A stretch of 64,000 nt of DNA. Origin: Kosakonia sp. SMBL-WEM22 (GTDB lineage: Bacteria; Pseudomonadota; Gammaproteobacteria; Enterobacterales; Enterobacteriaceae). The notes below the pieces were generated by a model that was not told the origin of the DNA, searched no databases, and saw only the letters and a list, made by a program, of their open reading frames with translations. The DNA lies in the NCBI RefSeq assembly GCF_014490785.1, contig NZ_CP051488.1, forward strand, positions 2,294,001 to 2,358,000, written 5' to 3'. This document shows, piece after piece, positions 33,431 through 43,197 of this stretch. Every line of letters starts with the position of its first letter. Position 1 is the first letter of the stretch. Made by a program: the position numbers and the translations under genes.

Positions 33431-34819
33431 ATGTCTCTGACCGCAACTACCCATGCACTCTCCATTAACCCGGCGACGGGAGAAACCCTGCGCGCCACGC
33501 CGTGGGCAAGCCATGATGAGGTTGACCGCGCGCTGGCACTGGCCGAGAGCGGCTACCGCCTGTGGCGCAACGTCAGCGTCAATGACCGTGCGCAGAAGCT
33601 GCGCGATCTGGCCGTCGTACTGCGTAACCGCGCAGAAGAGATGGCGCAGATGATGAGTGAAGAGATGGGCAAACCGATTCTGCAGGCGCGGGCAGAAGTG
33701 GCGAAGTCCGCCGCGCTGTGCGACTGGTACGCCGAACATGGCCCACTGATGCTCGGCAGCGAAGCCACGCAAGTTGAAGCGCAGCGCGCGCGCATCGAAT
33801 ATCGCCCGCTGGGGCCGATTCTGGCGGTAATGCCGTGGAACTTCCCGCTGTGGCAGGTGCTGCGCGGCGCGGTGCCAATTTTGCTGGCGGGCAACAGCTA
33901 TCTGTTAAAACATGCGCCAAATGTGCTTGGCTCTGCGGCGCTGATTGGCGAATTTTTCAGTGAAGCTGGCTTTACACCGGGCGTCTTTGGCTGGGTCAAT
34001 GCCACAAATGAGGGCGTCAGCCAGGCGATTAACGATGCGCGCATTGCCGCCGTGACCGTCACCGGCAGCGTGCGTGCCGGGGCGGCTATTGGCGCTCAGG
34101 CCGGTGCGGCGCTGAAAAAATGCGTGCTCGAACTGGGCGGTTCCGATCCCTTTATCGTGCTCAACGATGCCGATCTCGATCTGGCCGTGAAAGCCGCCGT
34201 GGCCGGGCGCTACCAGAACACCGGGCAGGTGTGTGCTGCGGCGAAACGCTTCATTGTGGAAGAGGGGGTCGCCGAGGCCTTCACGGAGAAATTTGTCGCC
34301 GCTGCCGCGGCGCTACAGCAGGGCTCGCCGGAAAATGAGGAGAACTACCTTGGGCCGATGGCGCGCTTCGATCTGCGTGACGAACTGCATGCCCAGGTTG
34401 CGGCGAGCATCAAAGAGGGCGCTACCCTGCGACTTGGCGGTGAGAAGACGCCGGGCAGCGGCAACTACTACCCGGCCACAGTGCTGACCAACGTGACGCC
34501 AGAGATGACCGCGTTTAGCCAGGAGCTGTTTGGTCCGGTTGCCGCCATCAGCACCGCCCGCGATGCTGAACATGCGCTGGCGCTTGCCAACGACAGCGAC
34601 TTTGGCCTCTCGGCCACGATCTTCACCGCCGACAGCGCGCAGGCCGAGTGGTTTGCCGATAAACTTGAGTGCGGCGGCGTGTTTATCAACGGCTTTAGCG
34701 CCAGCGATCCACGCGTCGCCTTCGGCGGCGTGAAGAAGAGCGGTTTCGGACGCGAGCTCTCCCACTTTGGTTTGCACGAGTTTTGCAACGTTCAGACAGT
34801 GTGGAAAGATCGTCTGTAA
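33431..34819 (+). CDS. sad: Succinate-semialdehyde dehydrogenase Sad (YneI)
   Basis: 462 residues of the aldehyde dehydrogenase family, oxidising succinate semialdehyde with NAD+ in putrescine/GABA breakdown. The active-site glutamate is in LELGGSDPF (near 240) and the cysteine in NTGQVCAAAKRF (near 274). Collinear with E. coli Sad. AAGGGG precedes ATG 33431. Confidence 0.96.
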   Translation: MSLTATTHALSINPATGETLRATPWASHDEVDRALALAESGYRLWRNVSVNDRAQKLRDLAVVLRNRAEEMAQMMSEEMGKPILQARAEVAKSAALCDWYAEHGPLMLGSEATQVEAQRARIEYRPLGPILAVMPWNFPLWQVLRGAVPILLAGNSYLLKHAPNVLGSAALIGEFFSEAGFTPGVFGWVNATNEGVSQAINDARIAAVTVTGSVRAGAAIGAQAGAALKKCVLELGGSDPFIVLNDADLDLAVKAAVAGRYQNTGQVCAAAKRFIVEEGVAEAFTEKFVAAAAALQQGSPENEENYLGPMARFDLRDELHAQVAASIKEGATLRLGGEKTPGSGNYYPATVLTNVTPEMTAFSQELFGPVAAISTARDAEHALALANDSDFGLSATIFTADSAQAEWFADKLECGGVFINGFSASDPRVAFGGVKKSGFGRELSHFGLHEFCNVQTVWKDRL

Positions 34820-34825
34820 ACCAGG

Positions 34826-34844
34826 CGCGCCCCTGGGGGGCGCG
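34826..34844 (+). terminator. GC-rich hairpin after sad
   Basis: CGCGCCCC / GGGGCGCG with a TGG loop; no T-run, so termination may be weak or the hairpin may protect mRNA. Confidence 0.5.
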
Positions 34845-34919
34845 TCAGCATTGGCTGTCATGGATGTGTCATGATCCTTTTGTAGACTCACCGCAACTTA
34901 GTGGTTACAGAAGAATATC

Positions 34920-36509
34920 ATGAACTTAACACAAATTTTTCGCCGAATTTTTCGGCGTATGGCAGCAAAGCAGTTTGGTTTGTTGGCCGGGATTTTTTGC
35001 ATTATCGCACTCTTTTCCGCCCTGCAAATCGCCTCCTCCTTTTTCCTGACCGCCTCGCTTCGTAGCGCGCAGCATGATGAGAGCCTGAATCAACAAGCGC
35101 ATCTGCAGCAGATGCGGGCGGACGAAGCGCGCATTGCGCTCCTTACCGCCAGCGATCTGCTCAACCGCGCTGGCGTCTACTTTATGCAGGATAAAGCGAC
35201 CGGTTCGGACGGCAGCTGGCACAGCCTGATGGACGAGACCCAGCAGGCGTTGGCCGCATCGAATAAAGCCTGGCGTGCTTTTCAGGCGCTCAACCCACCA
35301 AAAGATGAAAGTCTGGTCAACAGCTACCAGCTCTTTTACGGCGCGCTGAAAGAGCAGGCCGACGGGCTGGTAAAAACCCAGTCGATCGACGCCTTTTTTG
35401 CTGTGCCGGCGCAGGCATTCCAGGCTGATTTCAACGATAACTACGCCCGTTTCCAGCAGGCGGGAGCGCAGCACGCCGAGCAGGGGAGGCAGTCACTGCT
35501 TGCCAGCCTCAGCCGTTTGCAGCAGGTCTTTATGCTGATCCCGGTGCTGCTGGTGGCCATTGCGCTGCTGGTGTGGTTCGGCATGTCGCGCTGGGTCATC
35601 ACCCCACTGCGCACGTTGATTGCCCATATTAATATCCTCGCTGCTGGCGATCTCGGCACACCGCTGCCGCCGGTGCGGCGCTTTAACCGCGAAATCACGC
35701 AGCTTAACCATAGCGTTGCCACTATGCAGCAGGGGCTGCAACAGCTGGTGATGCAGGTGAGCGACGCCACCGCGTCAATGGTTGGTACTATCGGCAGCCT
35801 GACGGAAGGTAACCAGTCGCTTAACCAGCAGTCGGCGAAACAGGCGCAGGAGCTGAATGATGTCACCGAACATATCGCCACGCTGGAATCGCACGTTGAA
35901 GGGAACACCGGTTTTGCCGAAGAGGCGCGCCAGCAGGCGGACGAAGCGCGTAAAGTGGCGGCGGGGGGCGACAGGATGATGGAGACGGTGACGCAGTCGA
36001 TGCGCGAGATTGTCGACCGCTCCGCCGAGATGCGTAATATTGTGGCACTGATTGACGGCGTGGCGTTTCAGACCAACATTCTGGCGCTGAATGCCGCTAT
36101 CGAAGCGGCGCATGCGGGCAACCACGGGCGCGGCTTTGCTGTGGTGGCGAAAGAGGTGGGCCTGCTGGCGCGTAAGAGTAGCCACTCGACGCAAACCATT
36201 CAGCAACTGATTAACCACTCCCTGCAGGGGATCAATGATGGCACCCAGGCGGTGAGCCGTCTTGAAGATAACCTGCAACAAGTGACCGGGCTGGTCGGAC
36301 ATTTGAGCGGGGTATTGAGTGAAATCTCTGCCGCCACGCTAAGCCAGGGCGAGAGCATCCATAAGATGACCCGACGCCTGCACTCTCTCAACAGTGTGGC
36401 GCGGCGCACCGGTGAGCTGGTGACCACGGCAGCGGCGGCCTCGGAGCAGCTTTATCACGATTCGCAGGTATTGATGCAAGCGGTTGCGCGTTTTCGTCTC
36501 AGCGCCTGA
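34920..36509 (+). CDS. Methyl-accepting chemotaxis protein (Tar-type ligand domain)
   Basis: 529 residues. Membrane segments near residues 20-45 and 205-228 enclose a helical periplasmic domain, followed by HAMP and a signalling coiled coil. The hairpin tip reads VAFQTNILALNAAIEAAHAG...GFAVVAKEVGLLARKSS: the usual R in EVR-x-LA is G and several E/Q methylation-region residues differ. No C-terminal NWETF tail for CheR/CheB tethering. It splits sad from glsB, which are adjacent in E. coli, so it is an insertion. Confidence 0.88.
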   Translation: MNLTQIFRRIFRRMAAKQFGLLAGIFCIIALFSALQIASSFFLTASLRSAQHDESLNQQAHLQQMRADEARIALLTASDLLNRAGVYFMQDKATGSDGSWHSLMDETQQALAASNKAWRAFQALNPPKDESLVNSYQLFYGALKEQADGLVKTQSIDAFFAVPAQAFQADFNDNYARFQQAGAQHAEQGRQSLLASLSRLQQVFMLIPVLLVAIALLVWFGMSRWVITPLRTLIAHINILAAGDLGTPLPPVRRFNREITQLNHSVATMQQGLQQLVMQVSDATASMVGTIGSLTEGNQSLNQQSAKQAQELNDVTEHIATLESHVEGNTGFAEEARQQADEARKVAAGGDRMMETVTQSMREIVDRSAEMRNIVALIDGVAFQTNILALNAAIEAAHAGNHGRGFAVVAKEVGLLARKSSHSTQTIQQLINHSLQGINDGTQAVSRLEDNLQQVTGLVGHLSGVLSEISAATLSQGESIHKMTRRLHSLNSVARRTGELVTTAAAASEQLYHDSQVLMQAVARFRLSA

Positions 36510-36569
36510 CGCGGCAAAACAGCTCTGGTATACTCGCAGCCCGATTTGGCCTGTGGGCGAGGAGTGAAC

Positions 36570-37478
36570 GTGGCATCGGTGATGGATAATGGCGTGCTGG
36601 AGGCGATAGTCTCCCAGGTGCGCCCGCTGCTGGGACGCGGTAAGGTTGCGGATTATATCCCGGCGCTGGCGGCAGTCAGCGGTAACAAACTGGGTATCGC
36701 GATCAGCACCGTCAATGGGGAGCACTATCAGGCGGGCGACGCCGATGAGCGCTTCTCGATTCAATCGATCTCAAAAGTGCTCAGCCTGGTGGTGGCGATG
36801 AACCACTACGGCGAGGAGGAGATCTGGCAGCGCGTCGGTAAAGATCCCTCCGGCCAGCCCTTCAATTCACTGTTGCAACTGGAGATTGAGCAGGGCAAGC
36901 CGCGCAATCCTTTTATTAACGCCGGGGCGCTGGTGGTGTGCGATATGCTGCAAAGCCGCCTTAGCGCGCCGCGCCAGCGTATGCTGGAGATTGTGCGTAG
37001 ACTCGCGGGCGTCGACGATATCTTTTATGACACGGCGGTGGCGCGATCGGAGTTCGACAATGCCGCGCGTAACACCGCCATTGCCTGGCTGATGAAATCT
37101 TTCGGCAACTTCCACAATGATGTCACCACCGTTCTGCAAAACTACTTCCACTACTGCGCGCTGAAGATGAGCTGCGCAGAGCTTGCACGCACCTTTCTTT
37201 TTTTGGCGCAGAGCGGGCACCCAGTGGTATCGCCAGTGCAGGCGCGGCAGATCAATGCCCTGATGGCGACCAGCGGCATGTATCAGAATGCCGGGGAGTT
37301 CGCCTTTCGCGTCGGACTGCCAGCGAAGTCGGGCGTCGGAGGGGGGATCGTGGCAATTGTGCCTCATGAAATGGCGATTGCGGTGTGGAGCCCGGAGCTG
37401 GACGATGCGGGCAATTCGCTGGCGGGCGTTGCGCTGCTGGAAGCGCTAACCCAGCGGCTGGGGCGATCGGTTTACTGA
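36570..37478 (+). CDS. glsB: Glutaminase 2 GlsB (YneH)
   Basis: 302 residues. Hydrolyses glutamine to glutamate and ammonia; serine beta-lactamase-like fold. The catalytic Ser-x-x-Lys is SISK in FSIQSISKVLSL. Matches E. coli GlsB, with a short deletion near residue 220. GTG 36570 follows GAGGAG at five bases and aligns with the family start (ASVMDN). Overlaps yneG by one base. Confidence 0.95.
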   Translation: MASVMDNGVLEAIVSQVRPLLGRGKVADYIPALAAVSGNKLGIAISTVNGEHYQAGDADERFSIQSISKVLSLVVAMNHYGEEEIWQRVGKDPSGQPFNSLLQLEIEQGKPRNPFINAGALVVCDMLQSRLSAPRQRMLEIVRRLAGVDDIFYDTAVARSEFDNAARNTAIAWLMKSFGNFHNDVTTVLQNYFHYCALKMSCAELARTFLFLAQSGHPVVSPVQARQINALMATSGMYQNAGEFAFRVGLPAKSGVGGGIVAIVPHEMAIAVWSPELDDAGNSLAGVALLEALTQRLGRSVY

Positions 37479-37840
37479 TGGCCGACTTTGATGCGCTGTT
37501 TGCCCGCCTTGCGCGCTCAACCTTTCGCTCTCGTTTTCGCTTAGGCGTAAAGGAGCGGCTCTACTGCGAAGAGAAGGGGGCAGAGACGATTGCCGCCCAC
37601 GCCGCTGATTTTGTTGCCAGGCGCCTTGCGCCAGCGCTGCCGCATAATGACGGTAAACAGACGCCGATGCGCGGTCACCCGGTGTTTATCGCCCAGCATG
37701 CCACCGCTACCTGCTGTCGTGGCTGCCTTGCGAAATGGCACGCGATTGCGCCGGGCCAGCCGTTATCGCCCGCGCAGCAGCAGTATGTGGTTGATGTGAT
37801 TTATCACTGGCTGGTTGTCCAGATGAATTCGCCGCGCTGA
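37478..37840 (+). CDS. yneG: DUF4186 protein YneG
   Basis: 120 residues, matching E. coli YneG (FRSRFRLGVKERLYC, GHPVFIAQHATATCCRGCLAKWH). The conserved CC-x2-C and histidines suggest metal or iron-sulfur binding, not proven. TGATG junction with glsB indicates coupled translation. Confidence 0.93.
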   Translation: MADFDALFARLARSTFRSRFRLGVKERLYCEEKGAETIAAHAADFVARRLAPALPHNDGKQTPMRGHPVFIAQHATATCCRGCLAKWHAIAPGQPLSPAQQQYVVDVIYHWLVVQMNSPR

Positions 37841-37948
37841 CGGCTGTTGCGCAACACCCTATGGCGGAAAACAAGCATGCTAAGCTTTAGGCTATTTCCG
37901 ACGCTACTTCGGGCTGCTCCCTGCGCCCGCGACAGGAATTGAGATTTG

Positions 37949-39385
37949 ATGCGAGCTTTATTGTCCTCCTGGCGTCCGTTCAGGGAAGAGACCCCGCTAA
38001 TAAATGCGGGCATGATTTTTGCGCTGACCACGCTGTTCTACTTTATCGGCGCGATGATGCGCCTGGTCGAAGAGCTCTCGCTCTTCTGGCCGCTGAACGC
38101 GGTGATGGCAGGCCTCTTTGCCCGTTATGCTTTTTTGCACCGCTGGCACTACTACGTAATCAGCTATATTGCGATGTTGGTTTATGATGCCGTGACCACC
38201 AGTTGGGGCACGGCGTCGCTTATCATCAACTTCTCCAATATGGTGTTTATCATCACCATGGCGCAGCTTATCAGTTGGGAGCGTCGCCAGATGGCGAAAA
38301 CGCCGCAGCCTATCAATGCGCTAAAACTCTTTAGTTACTGTCTGGTGGCCGCGCTGCTCTGCGCCTTCTTTGGCGCGCTGGGGTCGGTAGGCATTAACGA
38401 CCAGGGGTTCTGGCCGCTGCTGGCGGACTGGTTTGGCGAGCAGTTTTCCACGGGTGTGCTGATCTTGCCGTGCCTGCTGACCATGACGCGCCCGCGGATA
38501 GCGCTGAAATTTTCGCTACCCCAAATGATGCCGGTTCTCGCTCTGGCGGTTTCGGTCACCGCTTCGGTAGTCATTGGCGGTGCCGGAAGCCTTGCGTTTC
38601 CGCTGCCGGCGCTGATCTGGTGTGCGGTGCGCTATTCTCTGCCGTTGACGTGCCTGGTCACGCTTATTACCGGCGGGCTGGAGATTATTCTGGTCTCCAG
38701 CGGGCAGATCGACATTCATGTCCATTCGCCATTTGACATCCCACAAATGTTCTCTGCGCGGCTTGGCGTAGCGACGATGGCGATCTGCCCGGTTATTGTC
38801 TCTGTCAGCGTCGAAGCCATCAACCGCCTGATGCGCCAGGTGTCACTGCGCGCCGATTTTGATTTTCTCACCCGTGTTTACTCCCGCTCCGGCCTGTATG
38901 AAGCACTGCGCAAAGAGGAGAAGCGCTTTGCCGGCAAACATCTTTCAGTGATGCTGATGGATATCGACTACTTCAAGAGCGTCAATGACAGTTATGGCCA
39001 TGAGTGCGGCGACAGGGTGCTGACCTCGTTCGCACAAAAAGTGCAGCAAGAGCTTGGCGAGCGCGGGCTGGTAGCGCGTATGGGCGGAGAGGAGTTTGTC
39101 GTGGTGGCGGTGACAGAAGACGCCAAAGCGGGCAAAAAACTGGCTGAGAAATTACGTAAAGCGGTGGAAAGTAATCTCTTTAAATGGCGACAGCAGATGC
39201 TGCACCTGACGATGAGCGTCGGCATCGGGCACGGTATGCCTGACCCCCGCCAGCTAACGGAGAGTTTCAATGAACTGCTGGCCGAAGCTGACGAGCATCT
39301 TTACCGCTCGAAGAAGCGCGGCAGAAACTGCACGACTGATAGCCACTACAGCGTGCCGGAAGAGCGTGCCCCGGCCGCGACGTAA
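37949..39385 (+). CDS. dgcF: MASE1-type membrane diguanylate cyclase DgcF (YneF)
   Basis: 478 residues. An eight- to nine-segment membrane sensor domain of MASE1 type (about residues 15-300) precedes a GGDEF domain with an intact GGEEF active motif (ARMGGEEFVVV). No RxxD inhibitory site at -5. Makes c-di-GMP from two GTP. Collinear with E. coli YneF. Start ATG 37949 after CAGGAATTG. Confidence 0.92.
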   Translation: MRALLSSWRPFREETPLINAGMIFALTTLFYFIGAMMRLVEELSLFWPLNAVMAGLFARYAFLHRWHYYVISYIAMLVYDAVTTSWGTASLIINFSNMVFIITMAQLISWERRQMAKTPQPINALKLFSYCLVAALLCAFFGALGSVGINDQGFWPLLADWFGEQFSTGVLILPCLLTMTRPRIALKFSLPQMMPVLALAVSVTASVVIGGAGSLAFPLPALIWCAVRYSLPLTCLVTLITGGLEIILVSSGQIDIHVHSPFDIPQMFSARLGVATMAICPVIVSVSVEAINRLMRQVSLRADFDFLTRVYSRSGLYEALRKEEKRFAGKHLSVMLMDIDYFKSVNDSYGHECGDRVLTSFAQKVQQELGERGLVARMGGEEFVVVAVTEDAKAGKKLAEKLRKAVESNLFKWRQQMLHLTMSVGIGHGMPDPRQLTESFNELLAEADEHLYRSKKRGRNCTTDSHYSVPEERAPAAT

Positions 39386-39597
39386 CATGATGAACGCAAT
39401 GAATATTAATAGCTTATAAACACCTTGCGGCTCTTTTTTATGACCAATATTATTAACGTCGCGCGGTCGCAAGCAGCGGATTCGCTCACCCTGACAAACG
39501 TGCCGAATAGGCTACGCTTAATGCTGTAAACCGTTGTCTACTCGCCCGTTTACTCGAGCGCGGCGATCCAGACTGAGAATGATGAGATCGGCACTCT

Positions 39598-40572
39598 ATG
39601 AAAATACCTGCGATTCCCGCTAATGAGACGCAGCGTCTGGCGTCGTTGCATGACTCCGGCCTGCTGGAGGGGGGCGTCAACCCCCGCCTGGACCGTTTAA
39701 CGCGCCTGGCGCAACGGATGTTCAATGTCCCTGCGGCGCTTATTACGCTGGTTGATGAAGAGACCCTGCATTTTAAATCCACGGGCGGTTACCCGGCGGA
39801 AAGCCAGACTCTGCCGCGCAACATCTCCTTTTGTGGTCACGTCATTTTGTCTGAATCGGCGATGATTATCGAAGATACCCATCTTGATGAGCGTTTTACC
39901 GATAACCCGCTGGTCACCGGCGAGCCGCATATCCGCTTCTATGCTGGCTATCCGCTGCGTTTGCCGGATGGTGCGCTGGTGGGATCGCTGTGCGTAATCG
40001 ATAAAGCGGCGCGTGGCTTTTCCGGGGCTGAAGTGGATAGCCTGAAAGATTTCGCCATGATTGTTGAAGATGAGTTTGCGGTAATGAGCGCGGCGACCAC
40101 CGATGCGTTAACCGGCCTCTTCAACCGCCGCGGCTTCGATAACCTGGCAAAGTTTGCGATTGTTGGCGCCCGCCGCCGCGCGCAGCCCCTTACGCTTGCG
40201 TGGATCGATCTTGATAACTTCAAAGAGATTAACGATACCTACGGCCACGGCGAGGGGGATGAAGCCCTGAAAGCAATGGCTGATATCATGACTGCCAGCC
40301 TGCGCGAGGCGGATCTACGTGTACGTTATGGCGGAGATGAGTTCGCAATTGTCTTCTCCGATACTAATGAAGAGGGCGCATGGATTGCGATGCAGCATCT
40401 GGTCGAGCAGGTTGAAGCGTGGAACCAGCACTCCGGTAAACCGTGGAAGCTCGGTTTCTCCTGGGGCATCAGTGAGTTCAATCACGACGGTAATGACGAT
40501 CTGCGCGCCTGGATGAAAGAGGCGGATGAGAAGATGTATGCCATGAAATCACGCAACAATCGCGGGCGTTAA
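39598..40572 (+). CDS. GAF-GGDEF diguanylate cyclase
   Basis: 324 residues, soluble. N-terminal GAF domain (about residues 22-155, with NISFCGHVI and GYPLR..DGALVGSLCVID) and a C-terminal GGDEF domain with YGGDEF and an RxxD product-inhibition site (READ) five residues before it. Predicted active and feedback-regulated. No counterpart at this place in E. coli that I recall. Confidence 0.9.
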   Translation: MKIPAIPANETQRLASLHDSGLLEGGVNPRLDRLTRLAQRMFNVPAALITLVDEETLHFKSTGGYPAESQTLPRNISFCGHVILSESAMIIEDTHLDERFTDNPLVTGEPHIRFYAGYPLRLPDGALVGSLCVIDKAARGFSGAEVDSLKDFAMIVEDEFAVMSAATTDALTGLFNRRGFDNLAKFAIVGARRRAQPLTLAWIDLDNFKEINDTYGHGEGDEALKAMADIMTASLREADLRVRYGGDEFAIVFSDTNEEGAWIAMQHLVEQVEAWNQHSGKPWKLGFSWGISEFNHDGNDDLRAWMKEADEKMYAMKSRNNRGR

Positions 40573-40652
40573 GCCATAACAATTTTGTATGGTGTCAGGG
40601 CTTGAGTTAGCCCGTCACGCGTTGAATAGTGGTCATTTTACAAGGAAGCCAA

Positions 40653-41177
40653 ATGACCGCTTATCATATCAATAGCCTCTCTGATGAGGCGATCCTCTCC
40701 CATATCGACAGCCTGTGTAACGTGCTGGAAAACTGCGTCGCTGGCGGTGCCTCTGTCAGCTTTATGCATCCGCTGTCGCGGGAAAAATCACATCAATTTT
40801 GGTCCAATGTGGCTGCAAGCGTAACGCGCGGCGAGCGGATTGTGCTGGTTGCGCAGGATGAGGCGGGCGAGGTTGTCGGCACCGTTCAGGTGGTGCTCGA
40901 ACAGCCGGAAAACCAGCCGCACCGCGCCGATGTCTCGAAATTACTGGTGCACGATAAAGCGCGACGTCAGGGCCTGGCGCGTCGGCTGATGGCCGCGCTG
41001 GAGCGTGAGGCGCAGGCGCACGCAAAAAGCGTGCTGGTGCTGGATACAGCGACCGGCAGCGGGGCGGAGAACTTCTACACCGCCTGCGGCTGGCAGCGGG
41101 CGGGTGAGATCCCGCGCTATGCGTTAATGCCGGATGGAAATGTGACGGCGACGACACTTTTTTACAAGTTCATATAG
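40653..41177 (+). CDS. GNAT-family acetyltransferase
   Basis: 174 residues; acetyl-CoA loop KLLVHDKARRQGLARRLMAALE near residues 95-116 and LVLDTATGSGAENFYTACGW. AAGGAAG precedes ATG 40653. Substrate unknown. Confidence 0.87.
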   Translation: MTAYHINSLSDEAILSHIDSLCNVLENCVAGGASVSFMHPLSREKSHQFWSNVAASVTRGERIVLVAQDEAGEVVGTVQVVLEQPENQPHRADVSKLLVHDKARRQGLARRLMAALEREAQAHAKSVLVLDTATGSGAENFYTACGWQRAGEIPRYALMPDGNVTATTLFYKFI

Positions 41178-41293
41178 CTGGGGTCAATAAGCCGCGCCGC
41201 TTTGATCAAAACAGGGTTTCATGGTTCTAAAGTCTGATAAGTTATTACACCAATCTTTCCAGGTTGTATGACTAATCTAAAAAGGAACTCACT

Positions 41294-42745
41294 GTGAACA
41301 CATTAAACCGTCGCAATTTCCCCGGAGCTGACTATCCAGAACGTATTATTCAGTTTGGCGAAGGGAATTTTTTGCGCGCTTTTGTCGACTGGCAAATCGA
41401 TCTGCTGAACGAGCACACCGACCTCAACGCCGGTGTGGTGGTAGTTCGTCCAATTGCGAGTGATTTTCCGCCCTCTCTGAGCATTCAGGATGGCCTCTAC
41501 ACCACCATTATTCGCGGTCTCAATGAGCAGGGCGACGCGGTGAGTGATGCGCGTCTCATCCGCTCGGTGAACCGGGAGATCAGTGTCTACACACAGTATG
41601 ACGAGTTCCTGAAGCTGGCGCATAACCCGGATATCCGTTTTGTTTTCTCCAATACCACCGAAGCGGGTATCAGCTATCACGCAGGGGATAAATTCGACGA
41701 TGCGCCGGCGGTAAGCTATCCGGCAAAACTGACTCGTCTTCTGTTTGAACGCTTCCGCCAGTTTGCCGGCGCGAAGGATAAAGGCTGGATAATCATTCCG
41801 TGTGAATTAATCGATTATAACGGCGAAGCGCTACGTGAAGTGGTGCTGCGCTATGCGGGCGACTGGGCGCTGGGCGCGGAGTTTATCGAATGGCTTGAGA
41901 GTGCAAACAGCTTCTGCTCGACGCTGGTTGACCGCATTGTTACCGGTTATCCACGCGATGAGGTGGCGAAACTGGAGGCGGAGCTGGGCTATCAGGATGC
42001 CTTCCTCGATACCGCCGAGCACTTCTATCTGTTTGTGATTCAGGGGCCGAAATCGCTGGCCGCTGAACTGCGTCTGGATAAATACCCGCTTAATGTGCTG
42101 ATTGTGGATGACATCAGGCCATATAAAGAGCGCAAAGTGGCGATCCTCAACGGGGCGCATACGGCGCTGGTGCCGGTCGCGTTCCAGGCGGGTATCGATA
42201 CGGTTGGCGAAGCGATGAGCGACACGGAGATCTGTGCGTTTGTCGAGAAGGCCATTTACGAAGAGATCATTCCGGTATTGGATCTACCGCGCGATGAGCT
42301 GGAGTCTTTCGCCAGCGCGGTGACCGGGCGTTTCCGTAACCCCTATATCAAACACCAGCTGCTCTCCATCGCCCTGAACGGCATGACCAAATACCGTACC
42401 CGCATTCTGCCGCAACTGCTGGCAGGGCAGAAAGCCAGCGGTAAACTCCCTGCGCGTCTGACCTTTGCGCTGGCGGCGCTGATTGCGTTCTATCGCGGTG
42501 AGCGTGACGGAAAAAGCTATCCGGTGCAGGATGACGCGCACTGGATTGAGCGTTACCAGCAGTTGTGGAGCCAGCATGGTGACCGTCAAATTAGCACCCG
42601 CGAATTGGTGACGGCGGTGCTGTCGGTAAGCGATCATTGGGAGCAAGATCTTAGCAAGGTGCCGGGCCTGGTGGAGCAGGTAACACTCGATCTGGATGCG
42701 ATTCTGCTGCGCGGTATGCGCGAAGCGGTAAAACCGCTCTGCTGA
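41294..42745 (+). CDS. uxaB: Altronate oxidoreductase (tagaturonate reductase) UxaB
   Basis: 483 residues of the mannitol-dehydrogenase family. It reduces D-tagaturonate to D-altronate with NADH in galacturonate breakdown. IIQFGEGNFLRAFVDWQ near the N-terminus and KERKVAILNGAHTALVPV (catalytic Lys/Asn/His) near 270. Collinear with E. coli UxaB. GTG start at 41294 after AAAGGAAC. Confidence 0.96.
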   Translation: MNTLNRRNFPGADYPERIIQFGEGNFLRAFVDWQIDLLNEHTDLNAGVVVVRPIASDFPPSLSIQDGLYTTIIRGLNEQGDAVSDARLIRSVNREISVYTQYDEFLKLAHNPDIRFVFSNTTEAGISYHAGDKFDDAPAVSYPAKLTRLLFERFRQFAGAKDKGWIIIPCELIDYNGEALREVVLRYAGDWALGAEFIEWLESANSFCSTLVDRIVTGYPRDEVAKLEAELGYQDAFLDTAEHFYLFVIQGPKSLAAELRLDKYPLNVLIVDDIRPYKERKVAILNGAHTALVPVAFQAGIDTVGEAMSDTEICAFVEKAIYEEIIPVLDLPRDELESFASAVTGRFRNPYIKHQLLSIALNGMTKYRTRILPQLLAGQKASGKLPARLTFALAALIAFYRGERDGKSYPVQDDAHWIERYQQLWSQHGDRQISTRELVTAVLSVSDHWEQDLSKVPGLVEQVTLDLDAILLRGMREAVKPLC

Positions 42746-42759
42746 TAGCTGCCTCTAAA

Positions 42760-43010
42760 ATGCCGGATGGCGCTCGCGCTTATCCGGCTTACACACCACT
42801 CGTCCCCGTAGGTCGGATAAGACGCCGCCGTCATCCGGCTCTCCCACACACCACTCGTCCCCGTAGGCCGGATAAGACGCCGCCGTCATCCGGCTCTCCC
42901 ACACACCACTCGTCCCCGTAGGCCGGATAAAACGCCGCCGCCATCCGGCACTCCCACATACCACTCGATCCCCGTAGGTCGGATAAGGCGAAGCCGCCAT
43001 CCGGCAAAAC
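42760..43010. repeat. Tandem REP array, 55-bp period
   Basis: Four GTAGG(C/T)CGGATAA starts at 42808, 42863, 42918 and 42974, 55 to 56 bases apart, joined by a constant CTCCCACACACCACTCGTCC spacer. A lone REP lies before them. Confidence 0.9.
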
Positions 43011-43197
43011 AGCGATAGCTGAAATTACGCCTCTAGTTACAACATACTATTAGCGAGTTGTATAACAGGTTCCAGCAACCTATGCGCTAATACTTCGTCA
43101 GGCAGAACGAAATTGCGTCACAATCTATTAGCAAACTTGCAACTGTGACATCGATCACGTTTAATAGCCGCTGCGCTCCTTTTCCTCCTGAATAATT

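Noticed and set aside
42755..43010. CRISPR-like regular repeats
   Set aside because: Units are REP palindromes with constant, not unique, spacers; no cas genes nearby. The same applies to 46280-46520.
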